A DNA stretch of 64,000 bases from Odontesthes bonariensis (GCF_027942865.1 NC_134526.1:21309784-21373783), one strand, 5' to 3'. Counted from the stretch's first letter, positions 1 through 14,323 are shown. The notes: generated by a model from the sequence alone, not told the origin. Translations and numbers: made by a program.

Positions 1-2146
1 CGCTTCTGGAAAAATGGTCAAAAATTCTAAAAAATTCAATCCTAAACCTTGTGGAAAGCTTGCCCAGAAGAATTGAAGCTGTTATAGCTGCAAAGGGTGG
101 GCCGACGTCATATTAAACCCTACGGATTAAGAATGGGATGTCATGCCTGTAAAGGCAGGTGAGCATAATACTTTTGGCAATGTAGTGTAAGTGACCAAAT
201 TAATGATTTTGTCTGATTTGTTCGAGTGAGTTTTAGTTATCTACTTCTAGGGCTTACAACCTTTCAAACATCGCTCTACGACAGGGTGTGCAGTGTGTCT
301 GTAAGGGGATGAGGCACCTTGAGGCACCTTAATGAACGATGATGGGGTGTGTCGTTTAACCCACGAAGATCCAGTTTGACCCCTAAAATACCATTTGACA
401 TGGTTTTGTTGACTGGAGCAATGCAGAATCCCCTAATCATGGATGGTTCTTTCTCATTGCTTTGCGTCAATGACATGGGTAGATTCTCCCCTCTTATCAT
501 AAAGTCAGCTACTCTTTGAGTCTTCCTGCCCACAACCTAACTGCCTCAGATCAGCGCCCAGTTTAGGTTTTTATTTGTTTACAAGATAATGACCCATCAA
601 GACAAGCATCTCAGTAGCTACCCTGTGCAAGAATGTTGTCTGCTCTACGTTCCAAGTTTCTGTGCACTTTGACTGTGACCATATAAAAGGCAGGGATGTG
701 TTTTGGCGAAGCAAGGGTTCACCTGAAAACCACCATGAGTGGCAAAGCTTAAGATATGCCTGAGGTCGGGCGAAAAGCATAGAAAACCAGTGCATGGGTT
801 ACCTTTTAGTTTTTTCTCTTAAACTTTCACACCAGTAACCTTGAGAAGCATTACTATACTTGCATTTGATGTTGGACAGTCAGATGGCTCCCTTTTAAGA
901 CAATTCTACACCCAGATTGAAGGACAGCCCAGGACTTAAAAAAGCTCTTCTTTGCATGTCCATGTAAATGTGAATTTGGATAGCAAATGTAGATCATACT
1001 AAGCCTGTCTGTATGAGTCATTGGTTAAAGATTAAGAATCAAACATCCATCAAACACAAATTTGGAGATGAAATTGAAAAGTTCCCTACAGGAAGTGCAA
1101 CAATTTTGGCACAGGATTTATCTTTTCACACATGCCTCAGGGTTTCAACAATGAGATCTCTTTTCCTCCTCACATACTTTCTGCATCCTCCACCTATCCA
1201 TTTCCCAACCTATTTTTCTCGGAGGTTTCCAATTGCTGCTTTCCCTTAAATTCTTCTTAGCACTTCATTCATCATCTAAAACAGCCTCCATTAGTACAAG
1301 TTAGGTGGATAATCTCAAAAGTTTTACGGTAAAGCGCAGAGTTCTTTTTATTTTTTATGGGGTTTGTTTGCACTAGTGGTCTGTGCTAGAAAGTTGCTTG
1401 ACAGGAAATGTGTACGTGTATGTGTGTTAGTTTGTGTGTGGGGGGTGCATGCAGCAAATAACCCAAGGACTCGAACCTGGGGATTCCCACACTGAGGAGC
1501 TTCAGTCAATGTGTATGGGACATCTACTCAACAAGCTAAACTAACCGACACCCTGTAAAGCACAGAATTGTCCCGATATAAAGCATAACAGAGCAATAAA
1601 CAGGTCTTTACTGAGGGGGGAACATTTTATAAAGTGAGCCTAGGATAGGAACATAGAGATCAGATAAATCTGAATTGTTAGCAGGTATGTGATACATATA
1701 GATATATTCTAGTAAATACAAGCCCTTCTGTGCAGTATGTCAGCTAGAAAGAAAGCCAAAAAGATAGACTCGTACGGTGCAGTGTTTGTTAGCAGAACTA
1801 ATTTGCTGTGGTGGTCTGTGTCATTCAGTGAAAGGAAGCCTCACATTTAAAGGTTCCCCTCTTTATTGTTGATAACACAGACTTTACAAATGTGGACTAC
1901 GTTTGACCCCTTTTCATCCTTCAAGTTTAAGAGAGCAAAAACAACAGCATATAGGAATGACTTCATATAGGAGTTATTCAACGTGAGGACATGAGCAAAG
2001 CCTGATCACAAAGAATACCACCACGGGAATGACAGTGTCACATCATCCTCTAAGCTGATGATATCCGTACATTCCTTGATGCCGCCACTCTTTTATTAAT
2101 CAGTACTCACCTTTCTTGTTCTCTTTTTCTATTTTTATGTTATTAG
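1..2146. other. Non-coding region upstream of the first recognised CIITA exon
   Basis: I see no convincing coding exon here; open frames are short and unrelated to known proteins. It would hold the CIITA promoter and any 5' untranslated exons, but I cannot point to a promoter element with confidence. The only structured item is a tRNA-derived SINE-like stretch, listed separately. Confidence 0.5.
1437..1556 (-). mobile_element. tRNA-derived SINE-like element
   Basis: Read on the minus strand, the stretch has the layout of a tRNA-related SINE head: an A-box-like segment (TAGCTTGTTGAG) followed about 60 bases later by a good B box (GGTTCGAGTCC). It does not fold as a clean tRNA with a recognisable anticodon arm, so a SINE relic is more likely than a functional tRNA gene. 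No clear target-site duplication was found. Family assignment is not possible by eye. Confidence 0.5.
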
Positions 2147-2154
2147 ATGCCAAA

Positions 2155-5100
2155 ATGCAAGAAGCAAACCAAGACCCCTTAATCCTTTTTGACTTTAATC
2201 TGCCAGGTAAGCACTGCTACATCTTTTCAAAGCTTCCCGAACGTTTCTCTATATAGTAAAGAAAAAACTAATCAGCTGTTGAGTTTGGATAAAAGAGCTC
2301 CACTTAGCATTTTGTCCTACATTAAATAAATAAATAAACAAATGAATAGATAAGAAGAAGAAAAAAAATTAAAAAGACTCATCACATTGAAGTATACAAT
2401 TTCAACCTAAAACGGGTTCTTTTTGCGGAGTCATAACTTTTATCGGATAGGTTGAGCCCATGGGAAGAGATTGTCCTGCAGAAAAACAACACCTTGGGAA
2501 ATGTGTTCAAGCAGAACTCAAATGTGGATTTGCGTTTAAAAAAAAAAAAAAAGTATGAACAAATGTGGTATCTGGTGTTGAAGCAACCAACAAAATGGCA
2601 TCCCAGTTGAACGTTGACATTCTGGAAAACGATGTATTTTAGCCCGAACCAAGTTTTCTTTACTGCCTAAACCTAGCTTATCTTAACCAAGCAGTTGTGA
2701 AGCTTCAACAATGTGAGACTGAAATAAGAGAAGGAACTGTTAGATCATAGTATCATTGATTATATATACAATACGCTTTTGTTATGTAGATCTAATCGTT
2801 TGTTAAAGTAAAAACTTCAAAATTATGTTTTCTGGAAACTCATAAAAGTCAGATTTCAGTGTACAAACTAAAAGGTTTCTATAATAATCTATTCTATATT
2901 CAAGTATTATTATTATATATCATTATTAGACTGACAACTTGTTGGATACGAGCTAGACTCCTGTGAGAAGGTGGAGTAAGAGGACCTCCTCCTTCTGCTT
3001 TGCTCTCTCAGGCCAGATGCTGTTAATACAAATAGCTAGAAGAATAAAAAAAACAAAAAACAAAGATAACAACTCATAATATACTACAATCTAGAAAATG
3101 CAAGACACTTTAATATAGCAGTAAGATATAAAAAAGAATACAAAATATATCAAAGCAATGATCAATCTAACATGTTCAAGACATAAATAACGTATCCTGG
3201 AGCACTCCAGTCAGGGGCTGTGTCAGTTGAGCACATTTCATTTTCGCTTGTGTTGTTTTTGCTGTTTGGTCTTCTCTTGATCTTTCAGACCCAGTTGTGT
3301 GGTTGGAGGTTATGCCATAATTCGCTTAGAATATATTTTGCGTCGGTTTAGATTTTATCACTCCTGTATGACTACATATATGCAGTTGTGGTCCGAAGTT
3401 TACGCACACTCATCGTGGGAGCAGAATTTGTTGCACAAGTTTGAAATTATTTAGAAGCATCTCTAGTCCACACAGGGTCAAAATGATACACACAGTCATA
3501 AATATATATATGCATCCCATCAAATATTTGGTTCGATGTCCTTTAGCAAGTTTTACCTGCACACTTACACGTTAATGTTTTAACACATGGTGCTTATTCT
3601 TTGCTTTACAGCCCTCTTTAAAAGGGAAATAAAACATTGTGATAGAAATTAAGAGTATCCCATGTTTCTGGGCACCGCTACACTGTGGAATGGAACACAG
3701 CCACAGAAAAATATATTCAGGCCCAATGAATTCACATTACTTGCAAGAAAATAGGAAAACGGACTGTTGGAAATGTCTTGTCTGATGAATATTATCGCAT
3801 CTGTTTCAGAGGATCTATCTGAATACTTGGATGATGATTTCATTGGTAAGTTGCAACTAAATGTCTGGAAAATGTTGACTGTGTACATAAAAACATGATA
3901 AATAACACACATGATGAACATATGTGAGTTGACTTACAGTTGCAAACTCACACAAAATCTAAAGTCAGTGTTTTTTTAACTTACCTTTTTTTTGCATTCG
4001 CTCACCTAGATCCAACTGTGTTCCTTGATCCTCGCGGATTTAATTGCATGGATGAACCCAAGCGCCACAGTGAGAGTCTCTCCTTGTTATTTTGCTGCCC
4101 ACGTAACAAATGAAGGATAAAAAGTTTCCTTAATTACATTTACATTTAGATTTCTAGATAATGTAATCATTTCATGATAATGTTACTGATCTATTAATCT
4201 GGTCTTTAACACTTCAACAAGGAAGTAAGCCTGTACTCATGAAAGACAAGTCTTTTTTGTTTTGTTTTGTTTTATTTCTTTCTGTTTCAGGTGACATTTT
4301 TTCACTGTGTATCACTTCCTTTCTTTTTGTCTTAAGGATGTCTAGAAAAAGCTCACTTAATGGCCATGCTTCTCAGATCACTACTGAAATGCATAACAAT
4401 TTCTAGTTACTGTATCTGCCAGCTGCTTTTTTAAAAAATTTTTTACTTCCTCTATCCATTCCCCTCAGGTGGCATTTCCATGGCAATAGAGGTCCCCTGT
4501 GCACCCAGCCACCGTAAGCAGAGGCGGAAGAGCAAACCAACAGGCCCAACAAAAAACAGGAAGAAAAGTGGTAAATAACCAGTCGCGTAAAACTTAATTT
4601 TAGGTTTGCAGCCCAAAAATACTGCATGCTTGATCGTATAGTACCCGCTTGCTTAAAAAGTCAATTTGTCCTGTTCAGTTCCTCGGTCTCAACGGTGCAC
4701 TGACGAGAACGCCAGAGCAGCGAAAAGGCCGAGAAGAGCAGGTTAGAAATCCAAACTGTTTCCCCATGATTTTCTATCTCACTGTTCAAATGTTTGATTC
4801 CCCTGTTGACTATCAAGTTATAATGTTTCATAGCCATTTTTATCTCTTTATCGTCATTTATGACATTCCAGAGTCCAGATTCATGTACTAACAGAGTCTG
4901 TGCAACATAGGGAGTGTTTAATCGGAGCAAATAAATGGCACGATTATCAAGATATTGCAAGTGTGGATTTGTCTTGACCTTATTGTATAATTATAGTATA
5001 ATATAATTATATTATTATTATTAAATTATAATTTAAAGCAGCCATTGGGTTCTACTTTTGCCAATATGTGCCAGTATGACCCTTTGACAGACTTTGGCCT

Positions 5101-8100
5101 CAGTTGTCACAATGATGCTCAGGCCAATTATAGAGCCTCCATCAGTGTTGACTTTATTGTTTGAATGTTGGAATCTGTTGGAATCAATTATCGTGAATGG
5201 AAACAAATGGCTGCTCGATTCACCCGAATCCTAGTTGAGGAGCTGAAACTCTTAAATCCAGCTGTATGATCCCTGAGACAACAATTTTCAGTCAGCCATA
5301 GGAAAATCCTTTTTGATGTGAAGTATGAGGTTTAAACAATGAGTTTATGGACACGTTTGTGACTTTCCATATGAGTCTGGCTAAGAAGTATGTTTGAATG
5401 TTGGCTCTTTGATTCTTGCAGTTCGTTCAAAAACCCAAGAGGCCGACGTTGAGCCAGCCCAAGGTAAGTTTCTGTGACTGATCATTTAAAACTGATTCCA
5501 CTCTCTAGAGAACATGGATTTCAGCAAACAGAAATGCGACACCAGAATATCAACGAAATAGCTACAACACTGCACAATTAAAAAATATATATTATGACAA
5601 AAAACAACGTTATTTCATATTCAATCTTAATGTTATGAATTAAACCAACTATAACAACCAAGCTCTATGCACACTAGAGTTTACATTATTACTTTATTAT
5701 TTTACAGAGCAGGCATTTCACACGATGTTACAATATGTTGGAGTTGAGGGTGAAAGGCACTCTGGTCGTTCGTGTTTACTGTGTTCCTTCAATGGTTTAA
5801 ATGCCAAGAGGCCAAGAAACAGGAAGTAACATTTCTAAAGATGTCATCTGTCACATTGATAAATTAAAAGAAGAACTCCACCTTCACTTAACTTCCTCTA
5901 TGTTTGTTTAAAAAAAATAGGTGTTTGTATGATGAAAACTTGTTGACATTTGCTTTCATAGCTGTATGTCTAACTTTATATCTGCCCGCAGTTGATAACT
6001 CAACAGAATGATCAGAGAAGCTGAAAGTTAGATGCTTTGCTTAGGACAGTCGCACGTAGGCTGAAATGTCGTCATGTGTTTTTATATCACTGCATCTGCA
6101 ACTGGAACATTGTTGATTTCAGTTCCTTGTTTCCTTAAAGAAATGTTCAGATCTGTACTGTGTGCTTATTTACCCCCATTCTTTTCTCTGATTTCTTTCA
6201 AGTTAACAAAACCTGATTGCAGGAAATGATAGGGATGATTCATCTGGTTGTCTTGCAGGGACTGAAGCGGGATCGGCGCCAATGCCAAAAGAGATTATGA
6301 CGGGCCTCTCCACCACTCCACCAAGAATCCTTCATGTTTTTCCCTCCCAGTCGATGTCTCCCATTCCCATTCAGTTCATCACGATCCCAGACACATCACG
6401 GTATCAGGTGGTGCAGCTGTCTTCTTCTCCTCCTCTACTCAGGCTTCCACTACCCAACACGGCTACCACACCGACATACATAATAGGTGAGTTCATACAC
6501 AAAGCTAATCCTGGAAGGCCAAAGTAAAAAGTTATTTTTGTACAATATTTGCTTAAATGGAGCTGTAGTTGGATCCACTTAATAGAATTTTACCTATGAG
6601 ATTATAAGATAAGTTAGGGTGAGCACCATCCCTGCTCATGGAACTTTTTGTTTGACTGCTCCTTTAAGGGAAAATGTCGACATTTAAATAAAGTTGCTCA
6701 GGGCAACACGAGACATCGAAACCAAATTTTCTTAGGCCTCAATCCTTTGATTGATTTTCTATGCAGGTCTGATTTCAGGAAATGAACATTAATTAATGTT
6801 AATTTAATTTAAGACTACATCTTAGGCTTCATTCACATTATACCTGTTCTCACCTTTTGGATTAATTTCACATGTTTCGGTCCATTTGTTTTATATTTGG
6901 CTGGAGGTTATTTTGTTCTATTGTATAGTGTAATTATTTACTGTCTATATACAGTACCTTCAATATATACTTTAACCCTTTTTCTATTATAGTTCCTTCT
7001 GCCTCACCACCCTGCAAACAACAAGTTCCCCCTCTCTCCCCTGGTGAGTACAGAGCCCCTGTGAATGTGTGTATGAGCCAGTGTCTACTTTATGTGCATG
7101 TATGCACAGATGTCCCTCTGGTTGTGTGACGCCATTTTTTTTCTCTTGCGTTTGTAGTGGATGGTGCAGTAGCGCCAGTTCTGATGAGTTCATCCCCGCC
7201 AGGTTCTCTATCAGACACGGCCAGCAAAGCCATGTCTCCCCCTTGTGCCTCACCTCTTTCCCCCAGCAATGGTGAGCATCACTATCTTTGCCATTCCTTT
7301 CGTCTTTGTGGGGACTTTTGGGCTTACTGGCATATGAAAAATACAATTTGTCATGTTTCAGAGACGTCCCCGTGGAAGGATCCACCCCAGTCGCCCATTG
7401 TTCTCGATATTCCACGTAAGTCACCTGCTTTCAAGGCTCTCTTCTGTTGTTACATCCACAATTTCCTCAAAATACAGCTCCCGTTTTGTGGAGGAGTAGA
7501 TTTACATTCAATCGTGTTTGTCTTGTAGAGGGCGTAAGGGACCACATTCAGGAGGCCAAAGCACACATGTGTCGAACCTGTCAGGATATGGAGGCAGGAC
7601 TGAGCCTGAACTCTCATTACGTAGATGTTCGAGTGAGCCAGAGAGAGCTTGCTCGCTCAGGGAAAAACACAAACAAATGTCTGGACAAGGAATTGGTCAT
7701 CACTGGAGATACAGATCGGCAGAAAAGCTCACTGGGACTTGGTCAAGTAAGAGTCTTACTTTCTAAGAGTCATCATTTCGAGTTATACGACTTCAGGAAA
7801 GCCGAGTTTCAAACAATATACAAATGTGAAACTGCAGCGGATATACTGATTTGTTCACGTCAGTGAAAACATTATTTAATGTAATTGTATGTTAATCCTT
7901 TTCCCCTCAGATCTTTGAAAGGACAAATGGAGATAAGTCTAAAAACTACATTTTGCTGCTTGGCAACGCTGGCATGGGAAAAACCACTCTCATCAAGAAG
8001 CTGTGTCTCGACTGGTCCAAAGACTGCATTCCGCAGTTTGACTTTGTCTTCCTATTAGATGGGAAAGGACTCCCTTTAACAGAGCCCGTCTATAGCCTTC

Positions 8101-11100
8101 AGACGCTCCTCCTCAGGCTCTCCTCCTTTGCCCCCTCCTGTATGGACCCTGAAGCAGTATACAATCAAATCCTAGCTGCTCCTAAACGTGTGCTTATCAT
8201 TTTCGATGGGTTTGACGAGTTGCGGCACTACGAAACTCTACTCCAGACTCAGGAAAAAGAATTGGCAACGTCCTTGCAGAAAGACAGTAAGGCGCAGAGC
8301 TTCACAGTAAGGCAGTTGTACTCTGCCATCCTCCAGAGGGTCCTACTTCCAGGCTGCACTCTTCTACTCTCCGGCCGGCCGAGGGGCGCTGCCAGCCAGT
8401 TACTCCGGCGTGTAGACAGCCTTTTAGAGGTGTGTGGCTTCACCCCATCAAATGTAGAGACATACTTGTCTCAGTACTTCACTGATCCTGCGCTCAGAGC
8501 ATCTGCTCAGGACTGTTTAAAAAGCAGCAGCTTCTTCCATCTCCTCTGCTGGATCCCTGGACTGTGCCGATTGGTGTGTATGGTTTTAGAGCAATCCAAA
8601 AATTCTGAGGTTCTACCAAGAACTTTAACTGGGCTCTGTCACCGAGTGCTTTGTCTGAAAATGGAAAAAGACAGAATGTCGCACGGCGAAGGTCAGACGC
8701 AAGTATCTCAGCAGTCTGTACAAGAAACGGAAAGCTCAGACTGTTCTCAAGCTAGGCGTCCTCAGAAAAATCATCTGACAAAGTCCAGATCACTGGTGTG
8801 CACTCCATCTCGCACCCGAACAACAAGGAGGGCAAAGGAGAAACAGGTAGACAAAGAGGACGAGGAGAATGTTGGCCAGGAAGCAGGAACAGCCGAGACC
8901 AGAGAGCTGCTGTCACAGCTGGGCTCTCTGGCCTGGGAGGGAGTCAAAAGCAACTCCTCCACCCTTCCTGCCGGACGAGGCATATCTGCCAAACTCGAGG
9001 CGTTCGGTGTCAGGACGGGGCTCCTCCTCTCTCATAACCTGAGGACGAGACCTGCGGTCTCAAGAGGAGAGAGGGAGGGGGGAGACCAAAATAAGATGGA
9101 AGAAGGAGAGATAAAGGAAAATGGCAGAGACACTGACTGTGGTGACCACGTCCTGTTGTGGGCCAACCCTTTCCTTCAGAGTTACGTGGCTGCTGTCCAT
9201 TTGTCTTTGTCAAGGTAAACATAAACTGTTTCTGCATTCATGAGAAAATAGTTAGGATACAGTCCCTAACTGAAAGGTTAAGTAAAATGTGGCTGACAAA
9301 CCTTGATTCAGAGCTCTCCTTTTCAGGTGGCATGATATTTGGTCTTTCTGGTGTGTTAGAGTGAAAAAGAATCCATCCTTTCACTTCCAGTTTTACTTCT
9401 GCTTTTTCCTCACCCACCCTCACTTTTCCATTTCCCCAGGACTGTGTCAGATCGCTCCTTTCTCCAGCACCTCCCTTTCCAGACCAGTGCAAAAGTCCGT
9501 CGGCGACCTCAAGGGGAGGAGCTTGTGCTCACTCAGCGATTTGCAGTCAGCCTCCTTTTCCACAAGAGGACAGAACTGCAGAGGCTCCATTCATACACAG
9601 AGACAGTTTTCAGAGATATGGTGGCCAACAAGCAGGCTTTAGTAACAAAACACTTGGAAAGTTTGTCCTTTGGCGACTTGAGCCCCGCACAGATCCTGGA
9701 GGCATGCCACTGCGTCCACGAGGCAAGTTTTACACATGAAGAGAGAGGCAGAGACTCTGGCAGCACACAACTGTTGACCCATCTGGCAGTAAATCTTCCA
9801 GAATCCCTGACGTTTCACGGAGTTCCACTCAGCCCTCCAGATGTGTTCACTGTGCAGAACGCTCTCAAGCGGGCTGGAGCTGAAGGCAGAACTTTCTGTT
9901 TGGATCTGGAAGACACCGGGGTACGGATCTGTGGACTCAGAGCTCTGGTGGGCCTCGACAACATCAAAACATACAGGTAATAAGCTGTTTTAATATCAAC
10001 TGAGTTTGCTTAGCCACTTCCTCAAAGTGTCCAATAAAAGTCAATCCTCTAAGGACAGGCCTGAAGACCTAACCAGCACAAAGACCTAACCAGTTCAAAG
10101 ACCTAACCAGTACAAAGACCTAACCAGCACAAAAACCTAACCAGCACAAAAACCTAACCAGCACAAAGACCTAACCAGTTCAAAGACCTAACCAGCACAA
10201 AGACCCAACCAGCACAAAGATCTAACCAGTACAAAGACCTAACCAGTACAAAAACCTAACCAGTACAAAAACCTAACCAGCACGAAGACCTAACCAGTAC
10301 AAAGACCTAACCAGTACAAAGACCTAACCAGCACGAAGACCTAACCAGTACAAAGACTAACCAGTACAAAAACCTAACCAGTACAAAGACCTAACCAGCA
10401 CAAAGACTAACCAGTACAAAAACCTAACCAGTACAAAGACCTAACCAGTACAAAAACCTAACCAGTACAAAGACCTAACCAGCACGAAGACCTAACCAGT
10501 ACAAAGACCTAACCAGTACAAAGACCTAACCAGTACAAAAACCTAACCAGTACAAAGACCTAACCAGCACAAAGACTAACCATTACAAAGACCTAACCAG
10601 TACAAAAACCTAACCAGCACGAAGACCTAACCAGCACAAAGACCTAACCAGTACAAAGACCTAACCAGCACAAAGACTAACCATTACAAAAACCTAACCA
10701 GTACAAAAACCTAACCAGCACAAAGACCTAACCAGCACAAAGACTAACCATTACAAAAACCTAACCAGTACAAAAACCTAACCAGCACAAAGACCTAACC
10801 AGTACAAAGACCTAACCAGCACAAAGAAATTCTGTTGAATTTACCATTGCGAGTATTAGTACAGCATTTAAAGGGTAGTGGGGTAAACTGTGTGCTTATT
10901 TCTACTTACATAATGTTAGTTGCCATTATTAGCTCGTCCAACTAAGTAGCTCACTGACTTGCTCACTTACTTACAAATTAGCTCACCTAATTTGCTTATA
11001 TTTGAAAAGACAAGAGAAAATTGACACCGCTGTACAAGAGGAATGCGCTCTATGTCTTTGTTGTGGATCAAGAGTTTGGGAAGGATACTTGTGTTGTGCC

Positions 11101-12790
11101 TAGAGCGCAAAACAGACTTATACGAAAAGCCTTCTTGGTATTTTCGTCTACATCGCTGCACAAACCATTGATGCCAATGTCGGACCCTCTGAGACCGAGC
11201 CTTTGTGTATGCTTTAGGGCCTGCATTGCTGATGTCATCACCTTGTGGGGGCAGCTGGAGCAAAGCGGTGAAGAGGAGCTCCTTCAAGAAGCGGTGTCCA
11301 AGTTCAAGATCCACCCTCTGAAAGCCACACAGGTGTGTCACATCGAGCACCTGGAAAAGCTGGTCAACACCCATTTGCACAAGAGGCTATTGGACAGGTA
11401 AGACAACACACACAGGGGCACACAGATACTGTATATTTAGCTACACTTTGCAGCACACAACGGTTCTCCGTTTGGTCACTGAAATGTGAGTTATGCTCAA
11501 CTGCAGCTCCGGCAAATTTGATTCCATCCTGGCCGAGGGAGTACCAGCAGTCAAAGAGCTACACAAGCTGGAATTTGAGTGAGTAGCTCTGCCATTTGCT
11601 ATTAGAATGTAATGGGAGGAGGATGACTGTAATGATGACATTGCCTTTCCCAATAGGCTTGGTCCAGAAAATGGTCCCCTGGCTCTTCCTAAGCTATGGG
11701 ACCTCCTCCCAGGGCTGCAAAATCTACAGCACTTAGAGTAAGTGTACACAGCTTCATTTCCTGTTTTCTCTTTGTGTTTATGAGATGCGCGTCTAAGTAT
11801 CTAACAGTGTCTTTCCTGCTCTTTCTTCAGTCTAGAGAAGAGTAAGATAGGGGACAAAGGTGCAGAGAAACTGGCGACTGCATTGGTCTCGCTCCACTCT
11901 CTTGAGATACTAAAGTGAGTCCATGTTGACTCGCCCTGTTTTTGTCTGTCTGGGGAGACAAAAAGGCTGACCATTTTGGTTTGATTTTTTTCTATGTGAT
12001 AAACTAAAGAAGTGTTTTAACTCCCCCCCCCCCCCCTCCTCAGTCTGTCACAGAATTGCATCGGAGACCAGGGAGTAAAGAAACTGGCACTTACGCTAAA
12101 GGATCTGCCCAAACTTCACTGTTTAAGGTAAATTATGTCTTCTAATGCAAACATATGCCAACACAACACCTATAAATTGCACCCCTCTTGAGAGCCACAG
12201 TTTCACTTCCCTTTCTGTCCTCTCCAGTCTTTACAGCAATGTGATTTCTGATGAAGGGGCAGAGAGTTTAGCAGCTGTTCTCCCACACATGGCTTCTCTC
12301 GCAGACCTTGAGTAAGTTGTTCTGACAGCCAACGTCCTCGTATAGAATTCTGTTTGTATTCCAACCGCATGTACACTGTGAAAGTACAGGAACCACACGG
12401 ATGTGATGATAGTAGCTATTGAAGTCAAATGTTTACAGTTGATTTATTGGTCTGTTGTTCCAGATATGCAGGATTTGGGCACCATCTTTGGGCACTAAAA
12501 TCCCATCTGATAGAGTTGTTTTTTTTCTTCCTTGTGCTCGACAGTGTGAAGTATAACAAGCTGTCAGACGTTGGTGCGCAGAGCTTGGGAGCCAGTTTGA
12601 GAAACTGTAAAAAAATGAAGACTTTGAGGTGAGCGCCCTGATCTCGTAACGTTATCAGAAGTTTTTATCCTAATCTTCTCTTTCTTAACCTGCTTTTGTC
12701 TCCTCTCATCACAGGATGTGGAATCAGTGTATTCCATACGGAGTTTTCGAGCGACTTCAGCAGCAGGACAGCCGCATCCTTTGGCATTAG
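2155..12790 (+). CDS. ciita: MHC class II transactivator (CIITA), NLR-family co-activator
   Basis: Exons read by GT-AG junctions and phase: 2147-2206 (ATG at 2155), 3810-3845, 4010-4069, 4469-4570, 5422-5463, 6259-6486, 6993-7043, 7158-7271, 7362-7415, 7529-7746, 7911-9214, 9440-9976, 11218-11397, 11507-11578, 11657-11737, 11831-11914, 12044-12127, 12228-12311, 12545-12628, 12715-12790 (TAG). They sum to 3543 nt, exactly 1180 codons plus stop, close to mammalian CIITA (about 1130). The N-terminus is acidic (EYLDDDF near residue 22), then a basic stretch and Pro/Ser/Thr-rich exons. The NACHT domain has Walker A GNAGMGKTT (337-345) and Walker B LIIFDGFDEL (414-423). A run of 84-nt exons encodes 28-residue leucine-rich repeats. 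Family knowledge: CIITA is a nuclear, non-DNA-binding co-activator recruited to MHC II promoters. Neighbouring DEXI and CLEC16A support CIITA over NLRC3/NLRC5. The start is inferred; further 5' exons may exist. A highly charged insert lies near residues 570-650. Confidence 0.85.
10072..10826. repeat. 17-bp minisatellite in a CIITA intron
   Basis: A tandem array of a 17-bp unit (AAAGACCTAACCAGTAC and close variants) fills about 755 bp of the intron between the exons ending at 9976 and starting at 11218, giving about 44 copies. Most variation is at two positions (GTAC/GCAC/GTTC and AAAGAC/AAAAAC), and a few units lack one C. Unit variants recur in blocks, suggesting higher-order duplication. 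No coding content. Confidence 0.95.
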
Positions 12791-14245
12791 AATGACAAGG
12801 CGGCGAACATGCCGTCGCATGTATCATGCATGGGGAACACTACGCAATAGCTTTCCTGCAAAGTGTGTGCTTACGAGAAAGTGACATGAACAAAGAGAGA
12901 GAGATAGATTGCTCTACAAGAATGAAATTGCTGCTCTATTCCTCAGGTGATCTTGTCAGATTCTGTCTAAGATCCCGCCATACTTCCACACAGCACTGCC
13001 TGTGTGCATGGCTGTATAATGCTATGTTACAAACTAAACCAGCAACTTTGCACTATTTTTTTGTTTTTTGTATATATTACATGAAAGGTGTTGTGTGCTG
13101 TCTTTTTTTGTTTTGTCCATCTCATTTTTCTTTTTACATAAAGTATTTTTGTTTGTATATCGTGTGGCTTTGAATCGTGGACTGCTTATTGTCTGGCACT
13201 TTCATATAAAATGGTGTCTGCTGTCGCCACCAAATGTTTGTCATCCAATAGGTTTTTCTACACTAATTTCGCTGGTTTATTTTAAACTCACCCCTTTCAC
13301 TTCCTTCCCTGCATGTTTCGTTTCCCCATTTTGATGGTAAGTGGCTTTCCAGAGTATTTGTCTGTCTGTAGGGCTGCGAGCTTTAATTTCCTATCTTTGA
13401 CACAAATGATCTTTTTTGTCGGCACTATTTTTGTATATGTGAATTTGTTTCTTGCCAAGCTCCATACACTTTACTCTTCCTGCACCAGCAGACAGTTAAA
13501 GTGCAACACATATAACCATTAGGTAGTGTTATTTGTCAGTCACAGACATCTTACAAAGTACATGTCCAGCATACTTTGAAGTATCTGACAAATGGGCTCT
13601 AACGTGCACCGATGCGTTGTGTTCCACCATGGCTGCTCCTGTGTAGTCCTCTAGTCCCCTCTTGTGGGTAAAATGGTACACGACCCCAACACGGCACTGG
13701 TAAACATTTCGAGATGACTCCGCGAAAGGTGGCATTCACCCAGGATTTATTAAATAAATGTCGAAAAATGCAAGTTTTTCACAATCCATGGTGAATTGGA
13801 GCATGTGCATTTGTGGAGGAATAGGGTATTACAGGCTGTACATTGATGATGAGTATTAAGAGTTGATCAGACCCCGATGAGCACTGTGTGATGTCATGCC
13901 TGGGAAATGGTACAGTCCTGTACCTGCAACTAATCTGGGATTTTAAACCCCATTTCCAAAATGGTTTGTTTTTGCTGAAAACCATTGTTAGTGAACAGTT
14001 TGTCACTGTGTCAACAGCTGCAGGTCTACCGTACAGTCCTACGCATTTTCTATTTCAAAACTCCATACTTTACCAGACTCTAATTTCCAGAAATTTTGTT
14101 TACTTCTAAATGCAGACGTTTACCAGAGATCTTTATAATAATAAAAAAAAAAGAGGAATGGGCTAATGGGCTGGTGTCTGTCTATGCAGCAGGTCAATAA
14201 CGGTGAAAGAGTGCTCCACTAAGTACTAAAAAGGCTTGACAAGAA

Positions 14246-14323
14246 GGGGTTGAATACTTTTGAGACTGCAGTGGTTAAAAGTAGCATTTTGTGTTGGATT
14301 TGGAGAAACCACTTGTAATATTA
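14246..14323 (+). repeat. Tc1-like terminal repeat, copy 1
   Basis: About 78 bases beginning GGGGTTGAATACTTTTGA and ending with CCACTTGTAATATTA are repeated in the same orientation at 14538-14616 with only a few changes. The reverse complement (CAAAAGTATTCAACCCC) resembles the inner part of fish Tc1/mariner inverted repeats. The two copies are direct, not inverted, so this is a decayed or rearranged element rather than an intact one. Confidence 0.55.

Noticed and set aside
1437..1556. Functional tRNA gene on the minus strand
   Set aside because: A and B boxes are recognisable but no proper cloverleaf or anticodon arm forms; called a SINE relic instead.
10072..10826. CRISPR-like array
   Set aside because: Units are contiguous 17-mers without unique spacers in a vertebrate intron; it is a minisatellite.
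11021..11217. Extension of the CIITA exon upstream to 11021
   Set aside because: Open by chance; the splice acceptor at 11217 and matching phase define the exon start.
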